This document shows, piece after piece, positions 1 to 7,863 of a stretch of DNA of 21,986 bases. Below the pieces are notes generated by a model, which made no database searches, had not been told where the DNA came from, and was given only the letters and a program-made list of their open reading frames with translations. Source of the DNA: Candidatus Hydrogenedentota bacterium (GTDB lineage: Bacteria > Hydrogenedentota > Hydrogenedentia > Hydrogenedentales > CAITNO01); NCBI GenBank assembly GCA_023145975.1, contig JAGLCZ010000451.1:1-21986 (forward strand), given 5' to 3'. Made by a program: the position numbers and the translations under genes. How positions within the stretch are numbered: position 1 is the first letter of the stretch; every line of letters begins with the position of its first letter.

Positions 1-60
1 GTACATGCCGGGCGTTGGGTGAGTAGATCAAAGTATGGCGTGAAGAAGCCGAAGAAATAG
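1..60 (+). CDS. rpsL: 30S ribosomal protein S12, C-terminal fragment
   Basis: Only the last 19 codons and the TAG stop are inside the window. The frame ends in RSKYGVKKPKK, the typical C-terminal signature of bacterial S12, the decoding-centre protein of the small subunit. Its place directly before rpsG and fusA is that of the str operon. The residues just before the signature (AGRWVS) are shorter than the usual AGVxxRxxx stretch, so either this S12 is divergent or the window edge carries an error. Identity rests on the tail and on synteny. Confidence 0.85.
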   Translation, partial: VHAGRWVSRSKYGVKKPKK

Positions 61-70
61 ATATCTCTCT

Positions 71-103
71 TGTGGTGAAATCGTATTTAGATACGAGCAC
101 ACA
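71..103 (+). promoter_or_regulatory. rpsL-rpsG intercistronic hairpin, candidate S7 control site
   Basis: The 69-base junction between rpsL and rpsG contains a perfect 6-bp stem TCGTAT (81-86) / ATACGA (91-96) with loop TTAG. It can extend through an AAA/G internal loop to TG/CA and, past a bulged G at 75, to TGTG (71-74) / CACA (100-103). In E. coli, S7 represses translation by binding the S12-S7 junction. Equating this hairpin with that site is inference from position only. Confidence 0.4.
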
Positions 104-129
104 CATAATTATAAGGTCGTGAGAAGAAT

Positions 130-603
130 ATGGTAAGACGGCGTGAAGTAGTCAAACGGGTGCCGCTGGCTGATCCGAAATACGGTAGCATAACGGTGGC
201 AAAATTCGTTAATAGTGTTATGCGGGACGGCAAGAAAAGTATTGCCGAAAGTATAGTGTATGGTGCTTTTGATATTCTGACCAAGAAAGCTCCAGATGAG
301 GAACCGTTGGTGATTTTTGAAACGGCCCTTGAAAATGCGAAACCATTGTTGCAGGTAAAATCGAGACGCGTTGGTGGTGCCACCTATCAGGTACCTATGG
401 AAATCGCTCCGGCGACTCGTTCTGCTATCGTGTTTCGTTGGATTATTGAGTTCTCGCGCAAGCGGGGCGAAAAGACTATGCAAGAACGGTTGGCAGGCGA
501 ATTGCTTGATTGTTTTAACAAGCAGGGCGCTACCATGAAACGTAAAGAGGATACACACCGAATGGCAGAGGCAAATAAAGCCTTCGCTCATTTCCGGTTC
601 TAG
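130..603 (+). CDS. rpsG: 30S ribosomal protein S7
   Basis: The product has 157 residues, about the family length of 156. S7 is a primary assembly protein for the 3' major (head) domain of 16S rRNA and lines the E site. The start [10 protein letters not shown] and the blocks [12 protein letters not shown] (residues 27-38) and VGGATYQVP (residues 81-89) are characteristic, and the C-terminus keeps the usual [12 protein letters not shown] motif. The ATG at 130 is preceded by a weak purine stretch (GAGAAGAA). It sits between rpsL and fusA as in the str operon, where S7 is the autogenous repressor in E. coli. Confidence 0.97.
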   Translation: MVRRREVVKRVPLADPKYGSITVAKFVNSVMRDGKKSIAESIVYGAFDILTKKAPDEEPLVIFETALENAKPLLQVKSRRVGGATYQVPMEIAPATRSAIVFRWIIEFSRKRGEKTMQERLAGELLDCFNKQGATMKRKEDTHRMAEANKAFAHFRF

Positions 604-821
604 TTAATAGATAGTGTTATGAAGGAATTGATTATTACATATAATGGAGAGTGACGCGCTACGCAACAGCGTGATGATGAGCGCGCCGTCTCTGTTCTGT
701 GTATCGAAAGTTGAATCAGGCAGAGCGTAAGGCCAATGTTTCGATAATAACGTAGTCCTATGGAAGCGTATATTGAACGGCACGGCGCAGGTCACTGAAC
801 AATAAAAAGAAGGATCTGAAC
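604..821 (+). promoter_or_regulatory. fusA leader with promoter-like -10 and structured RNA
   Basis: This 218-base gap is the longest inside the superoperon and holds no recognisable gene. TATAAT occurs at 640-645 with only a poor -35 match 17 bases upstream (TTATGA, 617-622). Just after it, CGCGCT (655-660) can pair with AGCGCG (680-685) around an inner ACGC-AACA-GCGT hairpin (661-672). A second inverted repeat pairs TATCGAAA (702-709) with TTTCGATA (739-746). AAGAAGGA at 807-814 is the SD before the GTG start of fusA. A separate promoter or leader control for fusA is inferred. Confidence 0.4.
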
Positions 822-2924
822 GTGCCCCGTACTGTACCCATAGAAAAGATGCGAAATATCGGTATCATGGCCCATATAGATGCTGGCAAGACGACCGTGA
901 CTGAACGGCTCTTGTATTACTCCGGCCGATTACACCGCATGGGCGAAGTCCACGACGGTGCCGCGACCATGGATTACATGGCGCAAGAGCGGGAGCGCGG
1001 TATAACCATCACCTCCGCCGCCACAGCCTGTGAATGGAATGGCTTTCATGTCAATATCATTGATACCCCCGGGCATATAGACTTCACTGCAGAAGTGGAG
1101 AGAAGTCTGCGTGTGCTCGATGGCGCAGTGGCGGTATTTTGTGCGGTTGCAGGTGTGCAGCCCCAGTCCGAAACGGTCTGGCGTCAGGCACAACGGTACC
1201 ATGTTCCCCGTATAGCCCTGATCAATAAAATGGATCGGGTTGGTGCGGATTTCTACAAAGCCGTACAAAGCATGGAAACAAGACTTGATGCCCATCCCAT
1301 TGCCCTACAGTGGCCAATAGGTGCAGAAGATGAATTCTGTGGTCTCATTGATTTGGTAGACTGGCGAATGGTTAGGTGGGACAAGGATGGTGAGGAAAAC
1401 CATCAAGTTATTTCTGATATCGCCGATTCTGATGAGTTTGCTGAAGAGGCTGAGTTACACAGACACGAACTTATTGAAACCGTTGCGTCAGTTGATGATG
1501 AGCTAATGGAAAAATACGTACATGATGAGCATGCAATTACCTCAGCGGAATTGAAGCAGGCAATACGACGATGTACGCTGGCAAGCCAATTGACTCCTGT
1601 AGTGCTGGGAACAGCATTGCGCAATAAAGGCACTCGATTGTTGCTTGATGCTGTTGTGGATTATTTGCCTTCTCCAGTAGATATGGGTGAGTTTACAGGG
1701 ACGAAGCCTTACGAACCCGATACTGAGATAGTGCTTAAGCCGGATGATTCAGAGCCTTTTGTAGCGTTAGCATTTAAAATTCTGAGCGATCCTCATGTAG
1801 GGCGGCTGACCTTTGTACGCGTTTACAGCGGACAGATTAAGGCTGGTCAGCAGGTAATCAATGCGCGAACAGGACGAAAAGAACGTCTGGGACGACTCAT
1901 TGAGATGCATGCAGACGAACGCACAGACCTGCAGGAATTACGTGCAGGAGATATTGGTGCCGTTATCGGTTGTAAGGATACGACGACTGGCGATACGCTC
2001 TGTGACCCCAAAAAGCCTATAACTCTTATGAATTTGGAGTTCCCTGAACCTGTAGTTCATATTGCTATTGAGCCAAAGACCAAAGGCGACCAGGAAAAAC
2101 TTGGAAGAGCGTTGGTGCGGCTGAGTGATGAGGACCCTACTTTTCGAGTTAGAGCCAACCAGGAGACAGGTCAGACCATTATTGCCGGCATGGGCGAATT
2201 GCATCTCGAAATTATTATAGACCGAATGCGTCGCGAATTTAATGTCGAAGCAAGTGTTGGGCGACCGATGGTTGCATACCGCGAAACAGTTCGAGGCAGT
2301 GCCAAAGTCGAAAGGCGTTTTGTTCGTCAGAGTGGCGGACGCGGGCAATATGCCCACGTGGTATTGACGCTTGAAGGCGGTAAGAAAAATACTGGTTTTG
2401 TATTTGTGGATAAGACCACGGGGGGATGTATTCCCAAGGAGTACATTCCAGCAGTTGAAAAAGGTTGTCGTCAGGCGATAGAAAGCGGTATTGTGACTGG
2501 ATATCCAATGGTGGATGTGCAGGTAACACTTACTTATGGTTCTTATCACGAGGTCGATTCCTCAGATATGGCCTTTCAGATCGCTGGGTCTATGGCAGTG
2601 AAAGAGGCTGCTCCGAAAGCAGACCCGGCATTGCTTGAGCCGGTTATGAAAGTTGAAGTGATTGTGCCTGATGAATATACAGGTGATGTGATAGGTGATT
2701 TCGATCGCCGTCGCGGTAGGCTTATAGGTATGGAAAGCGAAGGCAATACGCAGGTTATTAATGCTTTTGTGCCGCTGTCTGAAATGTTTGGATACGCAAA
2801 TGATTTGCGAGGAAGAACACAAGGGCGTGCTACATATGCTATGGAATTTGACCATTACAGTGTCGTTCCTAAGCCTGTTGCAAATGAGATTATGGAAAAG
2901 ATGGGCAGTGGATTCCGCTTTTAA
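822..2924 (+). CDS. fusA: Translation elongation factor G
   Basis: The 700-residue product is the GTPase that drives translocation of tRNAs and mRNA on the ribosome. The G domain shows the P-loop AHIDAGKT (residues 17-24), switch I RGITI (59-63), DTPGH (81-85, with the catalytic histidine 85) and the guanine-specifying NKMD (135-138). Domain IV contains the expected [12 protein letters not shown] segment, and the C-terminus keeps [14 protein letters not shown]. The length is normal for EF-G. The start is GTG at 822, chosen because an AAGAAGGA SD lies a few bases upstream and translation gives [20 protein letters not shown]. Its place in the str cluster makes it the main EF-G rather than an accessory paralogue. 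The first roughly 360 bases are clearly richer in GC than the rest. Confidence 0.97.
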   Translation: MPRTVPIEKMRNIGIMAHIDAGKTTVTERLLYYSGRLHRMGEVHDGAATMDYMAQERERGITITSAATACEWNGFHVNIIDTPGHIDFTAEVERSLRVLDGAVAVFCAVAGVQPQSETVWRQAQRYHVPRIALINKMDRVGADFYKAVQSMETRLDAHPIALQWPIGAEDEFCGLIDLVDWRMVRWDKDGEENHQVISDIADSDEFAEEAELHRHELIETVASVDDELMEKYVHDEHAITSAELKQAIRRCTLASQLTPVVLGTALRNKGTRLLLDAVVDYLPSPVDMGEFTGTKPYEPDTEIVLKPDDSEPFVALAFKILSDPHVGRLTFVRVYSGQIKAGQQVINARTGRKERLGRLIEMHADERTDLQELRAGDIGAVIGCKDTTTGDTLCDPKKPITLMNLEFPEPVVHIAIEPKTKGDQEKLGRALVRLSDEDPTFRVRANQETGQTIIAGMGELHLEIIIDRMRREFNVEASVGRPMVAYRETVRGSAKVERRFVRQSGGRGQYAHVVLTLEGGKKNTGFVFVDKTTGGCIPKEYIPAVEKGCRQAIESGIVTGYPMVDVQVTLTYGSYHEVDSSDMAFQIAGSMAVKEAAPKADPALLEPVMKVEVIVPDEYTGDVIGDFDRRRGRLIGMESEGNTQVINAFVPLSEMFGYANDLRGRTQGRATYAMEFDHYSVVPKPVANEIMEKMGSGFRF

Positions 2925-2937
2925 AAGTGGAATGCCC
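2903..2937 (+). promoter_or_regulatory. Inverted repeat across the fusA stop codon
   Basis: An 11-bp-per-arm dyad with one G-T pair spans 2912-2933 (ATTCCGCTTTT / AAAAGTGGAAT) and contains the fusA TAA. GGGC (2903-2906) and GCCC (2934-2937) can add an outer stem, followed only by TTT. It could be a weak attenuator, an mRNA processing site or a 3' stabiliser between fusA and tuf. The T-run is too short to call it a terminator. Confidence 0.35.
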
Positions 2938-3009
2938 TTTAAAATAGTGAGTAGACAATTTGAAGGACGTTATGATATTCGTGAAATGCTTCATGAAATC
3001 ATGATGTAA

Positions 3010-3042
3010 CCGCGAGCGCGGGTATCGCGCCGTGTTAAGGAG
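3010..3042 (+). promoter_or_regulatory. tuf leader: two competing short hairpins before a strong SD
   Basis: CCGCG (3010-3014) can pair with CGCGG (3017-3021). Alternatively GCGCG (3016-3020) can pair with CGCGC (3026-3030), and the two pairings exclude each other. AAGGAG follows at 3037-3042, nine bases before the tuf ATG. The structures are visible in the sequence; any switching role is speculative. Confidence 0.3.
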
Positions 3043-3051
3043 ATAGCCGGT

Positions 3052-4239
3052 ATGGCGAAGGAAAAATTTCAACGCACGAAACCACACGTAAATGTGGGAA
3101 CTATTGGTCACGTGGATCATGGTAAAACGACATTAACCAGTGCGATCACGCGGGTACAGGCAAAATCCGGTCAAGCGCAAGTAATGGAATTTGGCGCAAT
3201 TGATAAAGCCCCCGAAGAACGGGAACGGGGCATTACCATTTCTATTGCCCACGTTGAATATGAAACAGACGCACGTCACTATGCACACGTGGATTGCCCC
3301 GGTCATGCAGATTATATCAAGAATATGATTACCGGTGCCGCACAAATGGACGGAGCCATTCTTGTGGTTGCCGCAGATGACGGTCCGATGGCGCAAACGC
3401 GCGAGCACATTCTGCTTGCCCGTCAGGTGAACGTGCCCGCCATGGTAGTATGGATGAATAAAGTGGACATGGTAGACGATCCTGAACTGCTCGAACTGGT
3501 CGAACTCGACTTGCGCGAACTGCTCTCCAAATACGATTTTCCAGGTGATGACACACCGATTATTCAGGGTTCCGCACTGAAAGCAATGGAAGGTGATCCG
3601 GAACATGAAGAAAAAATCCGCGAGCTGATGGAAGCCGTAGACACCTTTATTCCGACGCCGGAGCGTGCCCTTGAGAAACCGTTCCTGATGCCGATTGAAG
3701 ACGTCTTTACAATTACAGGACGCGGCACAGTCGTAACTGGTCGTATTGAACAGGGTAAAGTTAAGGTCGGCGAAAAAGTGCAGGTAATCGGTATTCGCGA
3801 TGAAATCCAGGAAACAACGGTAACTGGTGTTGAAATGTTCCGTAAGTTGATGGATGAAGGCGAAGCGGGCGACAATGTGGGTCTGCTGCTGCGCGGTATT
3901 GATCGCGAAGATGTAGAACGCGGTATGGTAGTTGCCCATCCGAAGAGTATTACGCCCCATACGAAATTTGAAGGCGAAGTTTACGTACTGAAGAAAGAAG
4001 AAGGGGGTCGTCACACGCCTTTCTTTAATGGATATCGTCCGCAGTTCTATTTCCGTACCACGGATGTAACAGGCGCACTCACCCTTCCCGAAGGCGTTGA
4101 GATGATTATGCCCGGTGATAATATTACCATCACAGGTGAACTGATTATGCCTATTGCCATGGATGAAGAATTGCGCTTCGCGATTCGTGAAGGCGGTCGT
4201 ACCGTAGGTGCGGGCGTTGTTACGAAGGTTATTGAATAA
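3052..4239 (+). CDS. tuf: Translation elongation factor Tu
   Basis: The 395-residue product delivers aminoacyl-tRNA to the ribosomal A site as a GTP ternary complex. Visible are the P-loop GHVDHGKT (residues 19-26), RGITI (59-63), DCPGH (81-85, catalytic His85) and NKVD (136-139), followed by intact domains 2 and 3 ending in [15 protein letters not shown]124 (RQVNVP) and the FRTTDVTG segment, places where elfamycin resistance changes arise in other bacteria, look wild type. Small departures from common EF-Tu are GPMAQT for GPMPQT and VVWMNKVD for VVFLNKVD. The ATG is preceded at nine bases by AAGGAG, one of the best ribosome sites here. Only this tuf copy is in the window. Confidence 0.98.
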   Translation: MAKEKFQRTKPHVNVGTIGHVDHGKTTLTSAITRVQAKSGQAQVMEFGAIDKAPEERERGITISIAHVEYETDARHYAHVDCPGHADYIKNMITGAAQMDGAILVVAADDGPMAQTREHILLARQVNVPAMVVWMNKVDMVDDPELLELVELDLRELLSKYDFPGDDTPIIQGSALKAMEGDPEHEEKIRELMEAVDTFIPTPERALEKPFLMPIEDVFTITGRGTVVTGRIEQGKVKVGEKVQVIGIRDEIQETTVTGVEMFRKLMDEGEAGDNVGLLLRGIDREDVERGMVVAHPKSITPHTKFEGEVYVLKKEEGGRHTPFFNGYRPQFYFRTTDVTGALTLPEGVEMIMPGDNITITGELIMPIAMDEELRFAIREGGRTVGAGVVTKVIE

Positions 4240-4288
4240 AGATTTAGTTGCTTGCTGTACATTGCAGTATTTATGTATGACAGGTTTG

Positions 4289-4304
4289 GTTACATGGATG
4301 TAAC
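4289..4304 (+). promoter_or_regulatory. Perfect hairpin in the rpsJ leader
   Basis: In the 117-base tuf-rpsJ gap, GTTACAT (4289-4295) and ATGTAAC (4298-4304) form a 7-bp stem around GG. No T-run follows, so it is not a terminator. In E. coli the S10 operon leader ahead of rpsJ carries the L4 control site. Position is the only link to that role here. I saw no convincing promoter in the gap. Confidence 0.25.
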
Positions 4305-4356
4305 AGGATGGCTTTTGAATAAGGCATTTATGTTACGGTAGTTATGGAGAAATAAC

Positions 4357-4668
4357 ATGGCGTCCGGTCACAAGATTCGCATTAAACTTCGCGCCTATGA
4401 TCACCGCCTGCTGGATAAATCAGCGGCGGAGATTATAATGGCAGCACAACGGACAGGTGCTGGGGTGCGTGGACCAATTCCGCTGCCTACTGCGATGTCA
4501 AAATATACAGTGTTGCGTGGTCCGCATGTTGACAAAAAATCGCGGGAACAGTTTGAATGCCGAACGCATAAACGGTTGCTTGACATTCTTGATCCCAGTG
4601 CGACAACAGTTGATGCACTGATGAAATTGGTGCTTCCTGCGGGTGTGGATGTAGAAATCAAACAGTAA
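4357..4668 (+). CDS. rpsJ: 30S ribosomal protein S10 (NusE)
   Basis: A 103-residue protein of family length. S10 belongs to the 30S head and, as NusE, also joins transcription antitermination complexes with NusB. The [13 protein letters not shown] start and the [16 protein letters not shown] segment (residues 62-77) are diagnostic. The ATG at 4357 has GGAG at 4346-4349. It is the first gene of the S10 cluster and follows tuf with no gene in between, unlike E. coli, where other genes separate the str and S10 operons. Confidence 0.97.
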   Translation: MASGHKIRIKLRAYDHRLLDKSAAEIIMAAQRTGAGVRGPIPLPTAMSKYTVLRGPHVDKKSREQFECRTHKRLLDILDPSATTVDALMKLVLPAGVDVEIKQ

Positions 4669-4677
4669 CTTTGCTAA

Positions 4678-4716
4678 AACGCGCGTAACATGCACGAAGC
4701 ATGAATGCGTCGCGTT
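4678..4716 (+). promoter_or_regulatory. Long hairpin between rpsJ and rplC
   Basis: AACGCG (4678-4683) pairs with CGCGTT (4711-4716). Past a bulged T at 4710, CGTA (4684-4687) pairs with TGCG (4706-4709, one G-U). Inside, CATGC (4689-4693) pairs with GCATG (4699-4703) around ACGAA. This gives about 15 pairs ending two bases before the rplC SD AAGGA (4719-4723). It has no T-tail. It is well placed to modulate rplC translation, and L3, L4 or another r-protein could bind it; the ligand is unknown. Confidence 0.45.
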
Positions 4717-4731
4717 GTAAGGATAAGAATG

Positions 4732-5367
4732 ATGCTGAAAGGTTTGTTAGGGTTAAAACTCGGTATGACCCGTGTCTTTACGGAAGATGGTTTATGGATG
4801 CCTGTAACGCTGCTCCAAGCGGGACCATGCACTGTAGTCCAGCGGAAGACATGTGGGCAGGATGGCTATGAAGCGGTCCAGGTCGGTTTTGGCGATAAAA
4901 AGGAGAAGGGCTGTACAAAGCCGTTACTTCACCATTTCAAAAATGCGGGGGTATCCCCAAAGCGTTATTTGAAAGAGTTTATTGTGGAAGATGATAATGC
5001 GCTTAAGCCGGGCGATGAGGTCTGTAGCGATATCTTTAAGAAAGGTGATCGTGTAGATATATCGGGTTTAAGTAAAGGTCGTGGTTTTGCCGGCGTCATA
5101 AAGCGTTATGGTTTTGCTGGTGGACCCGGTGGACACGGTTCTAACTTCCATCGTGCTCCTGGTTCTGTTGGTTCCAGCGCGGATCCCTCAGAAATTGTCA
5201 AGGGAAAACGTATGCCCGGGCGTATGGGTAATGCGAAGGTAACAATACAGAACCTTGAGATTATGGATGTCGTACCTGAGAAAAATTTATTGGTTATCAA
5301 GGGCGCTGTTCCAGGTGCTAATGGTGGCATGATTATGGTTAAACATACAGTGAAGGGATCCAAATAA
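4732..5367 (+). CDS. rplC: 50S ribosomal protein L3
   Basis: The product has 211 residues. L3 is an early assembly protein whose long loop reaches towards the peptidyl-transferase centre. The start MLKGLLGLKLGMTRVF, the loop GGPGGHGSNFHRAPGSVG (residues 130-147) and KGKRMPGRMG (157-166) are typical. I chose ATG 4732 because AAGGA lies eight bases upstream and homologues begin at this MxGLLGxKxGMT. An in-frame ATG at 4705 would add nine atypical residues and run through the hairpin upstream. The adjacent ATG at 4729 is a possible alternative. rplD follows after two bases. Confidence 0.96.
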   Translation: MLKGLLGLKLGMTRVFTEDGLWMPVTLLQAGPCTVVQRKTCGQDGYEAVQVGFGDKKEKGCTKPLLHHFKNAGVSPKRYLKEFIVEDDNALKPGDEVCSDIFKKGDRVDISGLSKGRGFAGVIKRYGFAGGPGGHGSNFHRAPGSVGSSADPSEIVKGKRMPGRMGNAKVTIQNLEIMDVVPEKNLLVIKGAVPGANGGMIMVKHTVKGSK

Positions 5368-5369
5368 TA

Positions 5370-5996
5370 ATGGTAGCCCTTAAAACATTCAATATGACCG
5401 GCACAGCTCAAGATGCTGTTGAAGTAAATGCGGCTGTGTTCGATACAGTTAGTAGTGATACACTTGTACATGATGTGGTGGTGGGCATGCTCGCTGCAAT
5501 ACGTCAGGGTACTCATGATACAAAAGGACGTGCAGAAGTTTCCGGTGGCGGTAGGAAACCGTTTGGTCAAAAGGGAACAGGTCGGGCTCGGCGTGGTAGC
5601 TCGCGTGACCCATTGTTACGGGGTGGTGGTACTATTTTTGGACCCACACCACGCAGCTATAGAACGAATATAACGGTTAGTATGAAGCGAAATGCATTGT
5701 GTGGGCTTTTAAGCGACCGCGCACGCTCCGAACGCTTATGTGTTTTAGAAAACTTGACAATTGACCAACCCAAAACTAAGGTTGTAGTCAATATGCTGGA
5801 TAGTATAGTGCCGGAACGGAGACGTACGCTGCTGGTAACGGCAGAATATGATAAAAATGTATTGCTGTCATCCCGCAATATGCAGAATATAAATGTACGT
5901 ACGGCCGCTGAAGTTAGTGCCCTTGATGTTATCCGTGCAAGTCATGTGATACTGCAGAAAGAGGCGGTAAGTAAACTTGAGGAGCGACTGACATAA
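5370..5996 (+). CDS. rplD: 50S ribosomal protein L4
   Basis: The 208-residue product is the large-subunit protein whose extended loop lines the peptide exit tunnel near the macrolide site. That loop is seen at residues 60-97, with GRKPFGQKGTGRARRGSSRDP followed by GGGTIFGPTPRSY. L4 is the repressor of the S10 operon in E. coli. The ATG lies two bases after the rplC stop, with AAGGGA (5353-5358) as a somewhat distant ribosome site, suggesting translational coupling. The stop overlaps the rplW start in TAATG. Confidence 0.96.
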   Translation: MVALKTFNMTGTAQDAVEVNAAVFDTVSSDTLVHDVVVGMLAAIRQGTHDTKGRAEVSGGGRKPFGQKGTGRARRGSSRDPLLRGGGTIFGPTPRSYRTNITVSMKRNALCGLLSDRARSERLCVLENLTIDQPKTKVVVNMLDSIVPERRRTLLVTAEYDKNVLLSSRNMQNINVRTAAEVSALDVIRASHVILQKEAVSKLEERLT

Positions 5997-6292
5997 TGTT
6001 GGAATATCACAAAATAATTGATCGGCCAATTATAACAGAAGAGTCGCAGATTCTTCGGGAAAATGGGAATCATTATGTATTCCGTGTTAATCCCAGTGCA
6101 AACAAGCGCCAGATCAAAGAAGCTATTGAAGCAATGTTTCGCAAAGAAGAAATAGAAGTTGTTTCTGTTAATACAATGAATTGTCGCGGAAAAGTACGCG
6201 GACAAGCAGGAAGGCGGTCTACTGGACGACGCCCCCACTGGAAAAAAGCGATTATTACGTTGCGTAAAGGCGATGCAATCGAACTTATTTGA
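5996..6292 (+). CDS. rplW: 50S ribosomal protein L23
   Basis: The 98-residue product is the tunnel-exit protein that docks trigger factor and the signal recognition particle. The family signature is IIDRPIITEES near the N-terminus, then FRVNPSANKRQIKEAIEAMF and a basic loop RGQAGRRSTGRRPHWKKA before ITLRKGDAIEL. The ATG shares one base with the rplD TAA. GAGGAG at 5979-5984, inside rplD, is the SD. Length and order are normal for an S10 operon. Confidence 0.96.
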   Translation: MLEYHKIIDRPIITEESQILRENGNHYVFRVNPSANKRQIKEAIEAMFRKEEIEVVSVNTMNCRGKVRGQAGRRSTGRRPHWKKAIITLRKGDAIELI

Positions 6293-6306
6293 CGGAGAAC
6301 AAGTGA

Positions 6307-7134
6307 ATGCCTCTTAAGAGATTTAAACCATATACCCCTTCACGCCGTGCAATGACAGTGGCGGACTTTTCAGAGTTGACAGATAAAAAACCTGAAAAGA
6401 GATTGTTGCGTCCAAAAAAACGCATCAGTGGTCGCAATAATCAGGGACGTATCACATTGCGGAGACGCGGTGGTGGTGCGAAACGGATGTACCGCATTGT
6501 AGATTTCAGACGTGAAAAAGAAGGTATCCCCGGTAAGATAACAGCCATTGAGTATGATCCCAATCGTACCGCTAATATTGCATTGGTGGTTTATGCGGAT
6601 GGGGAGAAACGGTATATTATTGCGCCAGGTTCCTTGAAGGTTGGTCAAACCGTTATGACGGGTAATGAAGCGGAACTTGATCCGGGAAATACAATGGCTT
6701 TGGGTAATATGCCGCTCGGTAGCATAGTCTACAATGTGGAACTTACTCCTGGTAAGGGCGGTCAAATTGCACGCGCTGCGGGCAATAAATGCCAGTTACT
6801 TGCGAAAGAAGGTCGTTTCGTTGTATTGCGTTTGCCCTCTGGTGAAATGCGGCGCATCTTTAGTGAATGCAAAGCCACATTCGGTATCGTTGGAAATGAA
6901 GATCACGGTAATATCAATTTGGGAAAAGCTGGACGTTCACGCTGGCTCGGACGTCGTCCCAAAGTACGTGGTGTTGTGATGAATCCAGTAGATCATCCTC
7001 ATGGTGGTGGTGAAGGTCGTTCCTCAGGTGGTGGTCATCCGGTAACACCATGGGGCGTACCGACAAAGGGATATAAAACGCGGAAGAAGAAAAAAGCATC
7101 GAGTAAGTATATTATTAGACGACGCAACGCATAG
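6307..7134 (+). CDS. rplB: 50S ribosomal protein L2
   Basis: The 275-residue product is among the most conserved large-subunit proteins and is needed for subunit joining and peptidyl-transferase function. The signature [13 protein letters not shown] (residues 225-237) includes the histidine (H230 here) that corresponds to the functionally important His229 of E. coli. The C-terminus ends in a basic tail [20 protein letters not shown] at 6294-6297 precedes the ATG by nine bases. The gap after rplW is 14 bases. Confidence 0.98.
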   Translation: MPLKRFKPYTPSRRAMTVADFSELTDKKPEKRLLRPKKRISGRNNQGRITLRRRGGGAKRMYRIVDFRREKEGIPGKITAIEYDPNRTANIALVVYADGEKRYIIAPGSLKVGQTVMTGNEAELDPGNTMALGNMPLGSIVYNVELTPGKGGQIARAAGNKCQLLAKEGRFVVLRLPSGEMRRIFSECKATFGIVGNEDHGNINLGKAGRSRWLGRRPKVRGVVMNPVDHPHGGGEGRSSGGGHPVTPWGVPTKGYKTRKKKKASSKYIIRRRNA

Positions 7135-7224
7135 TGTGTACGTCGTATGGCCTTAGGGTCAGTCTATAGTTCGTGGATTTTGTGTAGATGCCGATTATGG
7201 GCATAACAGTAAAGGAGAAAACGG

Positions 7225-7488
7225 GTGTCCCGTTCCCTGAAAAAAGGTTATTTTCTTGATGACCACCTGTTGCAGAAAGTATTGAAGCAGCAGCGTGAGC
7301 GAGATAGACGCGTTATTAAAACGTGGTCTCGTCGCTCCATGATTATTCCTGATATGGTTGGGTTGACGATAGCTGTTCATAATGGCAAAACGTTTATCCC
7401 GGTATTTCTTACGGAAAATATGGTCGGTCATAAACTCGGTGAATTTTCCCCAACACGCACATACCGTGGTCACACGGGCGGCAAATAA
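7225..7488 (+). CDS. rpsS: 30S ribosomal protein S19
   Basis: The 87-residue product sits in the 30S head next to S13 and contacts A-site tRNA. The start [16 protein letters not shown] and the core [19 protein letters not shown] are diagnostic. The start codon is GTG at 7225 with AAAGGAG (7211-7217) seven bases upstream. The 90-base gap before it contains only a weak ATGCC (7188-7192) / GGCAT (7200-7204) stem. Confidence 0.97.
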   Translation: MSRSLKKGYFLDDHLLQKVLKQQRERDRRVIKTWSRRSMIIPDMVGLTIAVHNGKTFIPVFLTENMVGHKLGEFSPTRTYRGHTGGK

Positions 7489-7503
7489 ACAGGAGACCAG
7501 TCA

Positions 7504-7851
7504 ATGCTGGAAGCTCGGGCAAAATTAAGTAATTTGCGCGTGTCTGCGCGAAAGGCACGTCTTGTAGCGGATATGATCCGTGGCAAGCGTGTGATTGAAG
7601 CGCGTGATATATTGCAGTTCACGTTGAAGCGCTCAGCCGAACCGATAGGAAAACTATTGGATTCCGCAGTAGCAAATGCGGAGTGGCGTGCACATGAGGT
7701 GCGGCGGCGTATCGATACAGATGAATTTATTATTAAAACTATTATGGTGGATGAAGGTCGGACGTTCAAGCGGTATCAGACAATGTCGCGAGGTCGTGCA
7801 GGACAGATTCGTCACCGCAGCAGCCATGTAACGCTGACCATCACGGAATAA
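7504..7851 (+). CDS. rplV: 50S ribosomal protein L22
   Basis: The 115-residue product binds all 23S rRNA domains, and its long hairpin lines the exit tunnel near the macrolide-binding region. RVSARKARLVADMIRGK (residues 12-28) is typical. The tunnel hairpin is seen as GRTFKRYQTMSRGRAGQIRHRSSH at residues 85-108, a little different from the usual GPTLKRxxPRARGRA. AGGAG at 7491-7495 precedes the ATG. rpsC starts 12 bases after the stop. Confidence 0.96.
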   Translation: MLEARAKLSNLRVSARKARLVADMIRGKRVIEARDILQFTLKRSAEPIGKLLDSAVANAEWRAHEVRRRIDTDEFIIKTIMVDEGRTFKRYQTMSRGRAGQIRHRSSHVTLTITE

Positions 7852-7863
7852 GAGGAGAAACGC

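Noticed and set aside
1938..2549. A 203-codon open frame on the - strand opposite fusA
   Set aside because: It lies fully inside the conserved fusA coding frame and has no supporting signal.
3133..4014. A 293-codon open frame on the - strand opposite tuf
   Set aside because: It mirrors the codon bias of tuf, is low-quality in composition, has no ribosome site and matches nothing; it is an antisense shadow.
4705..4731. Upstream ATG as the start of rplC
   Set aside because: It would add residues not seen in L3 and would lie within the rpsJ-rplC hairpin, whereas ATG 4732 has a proper SD.
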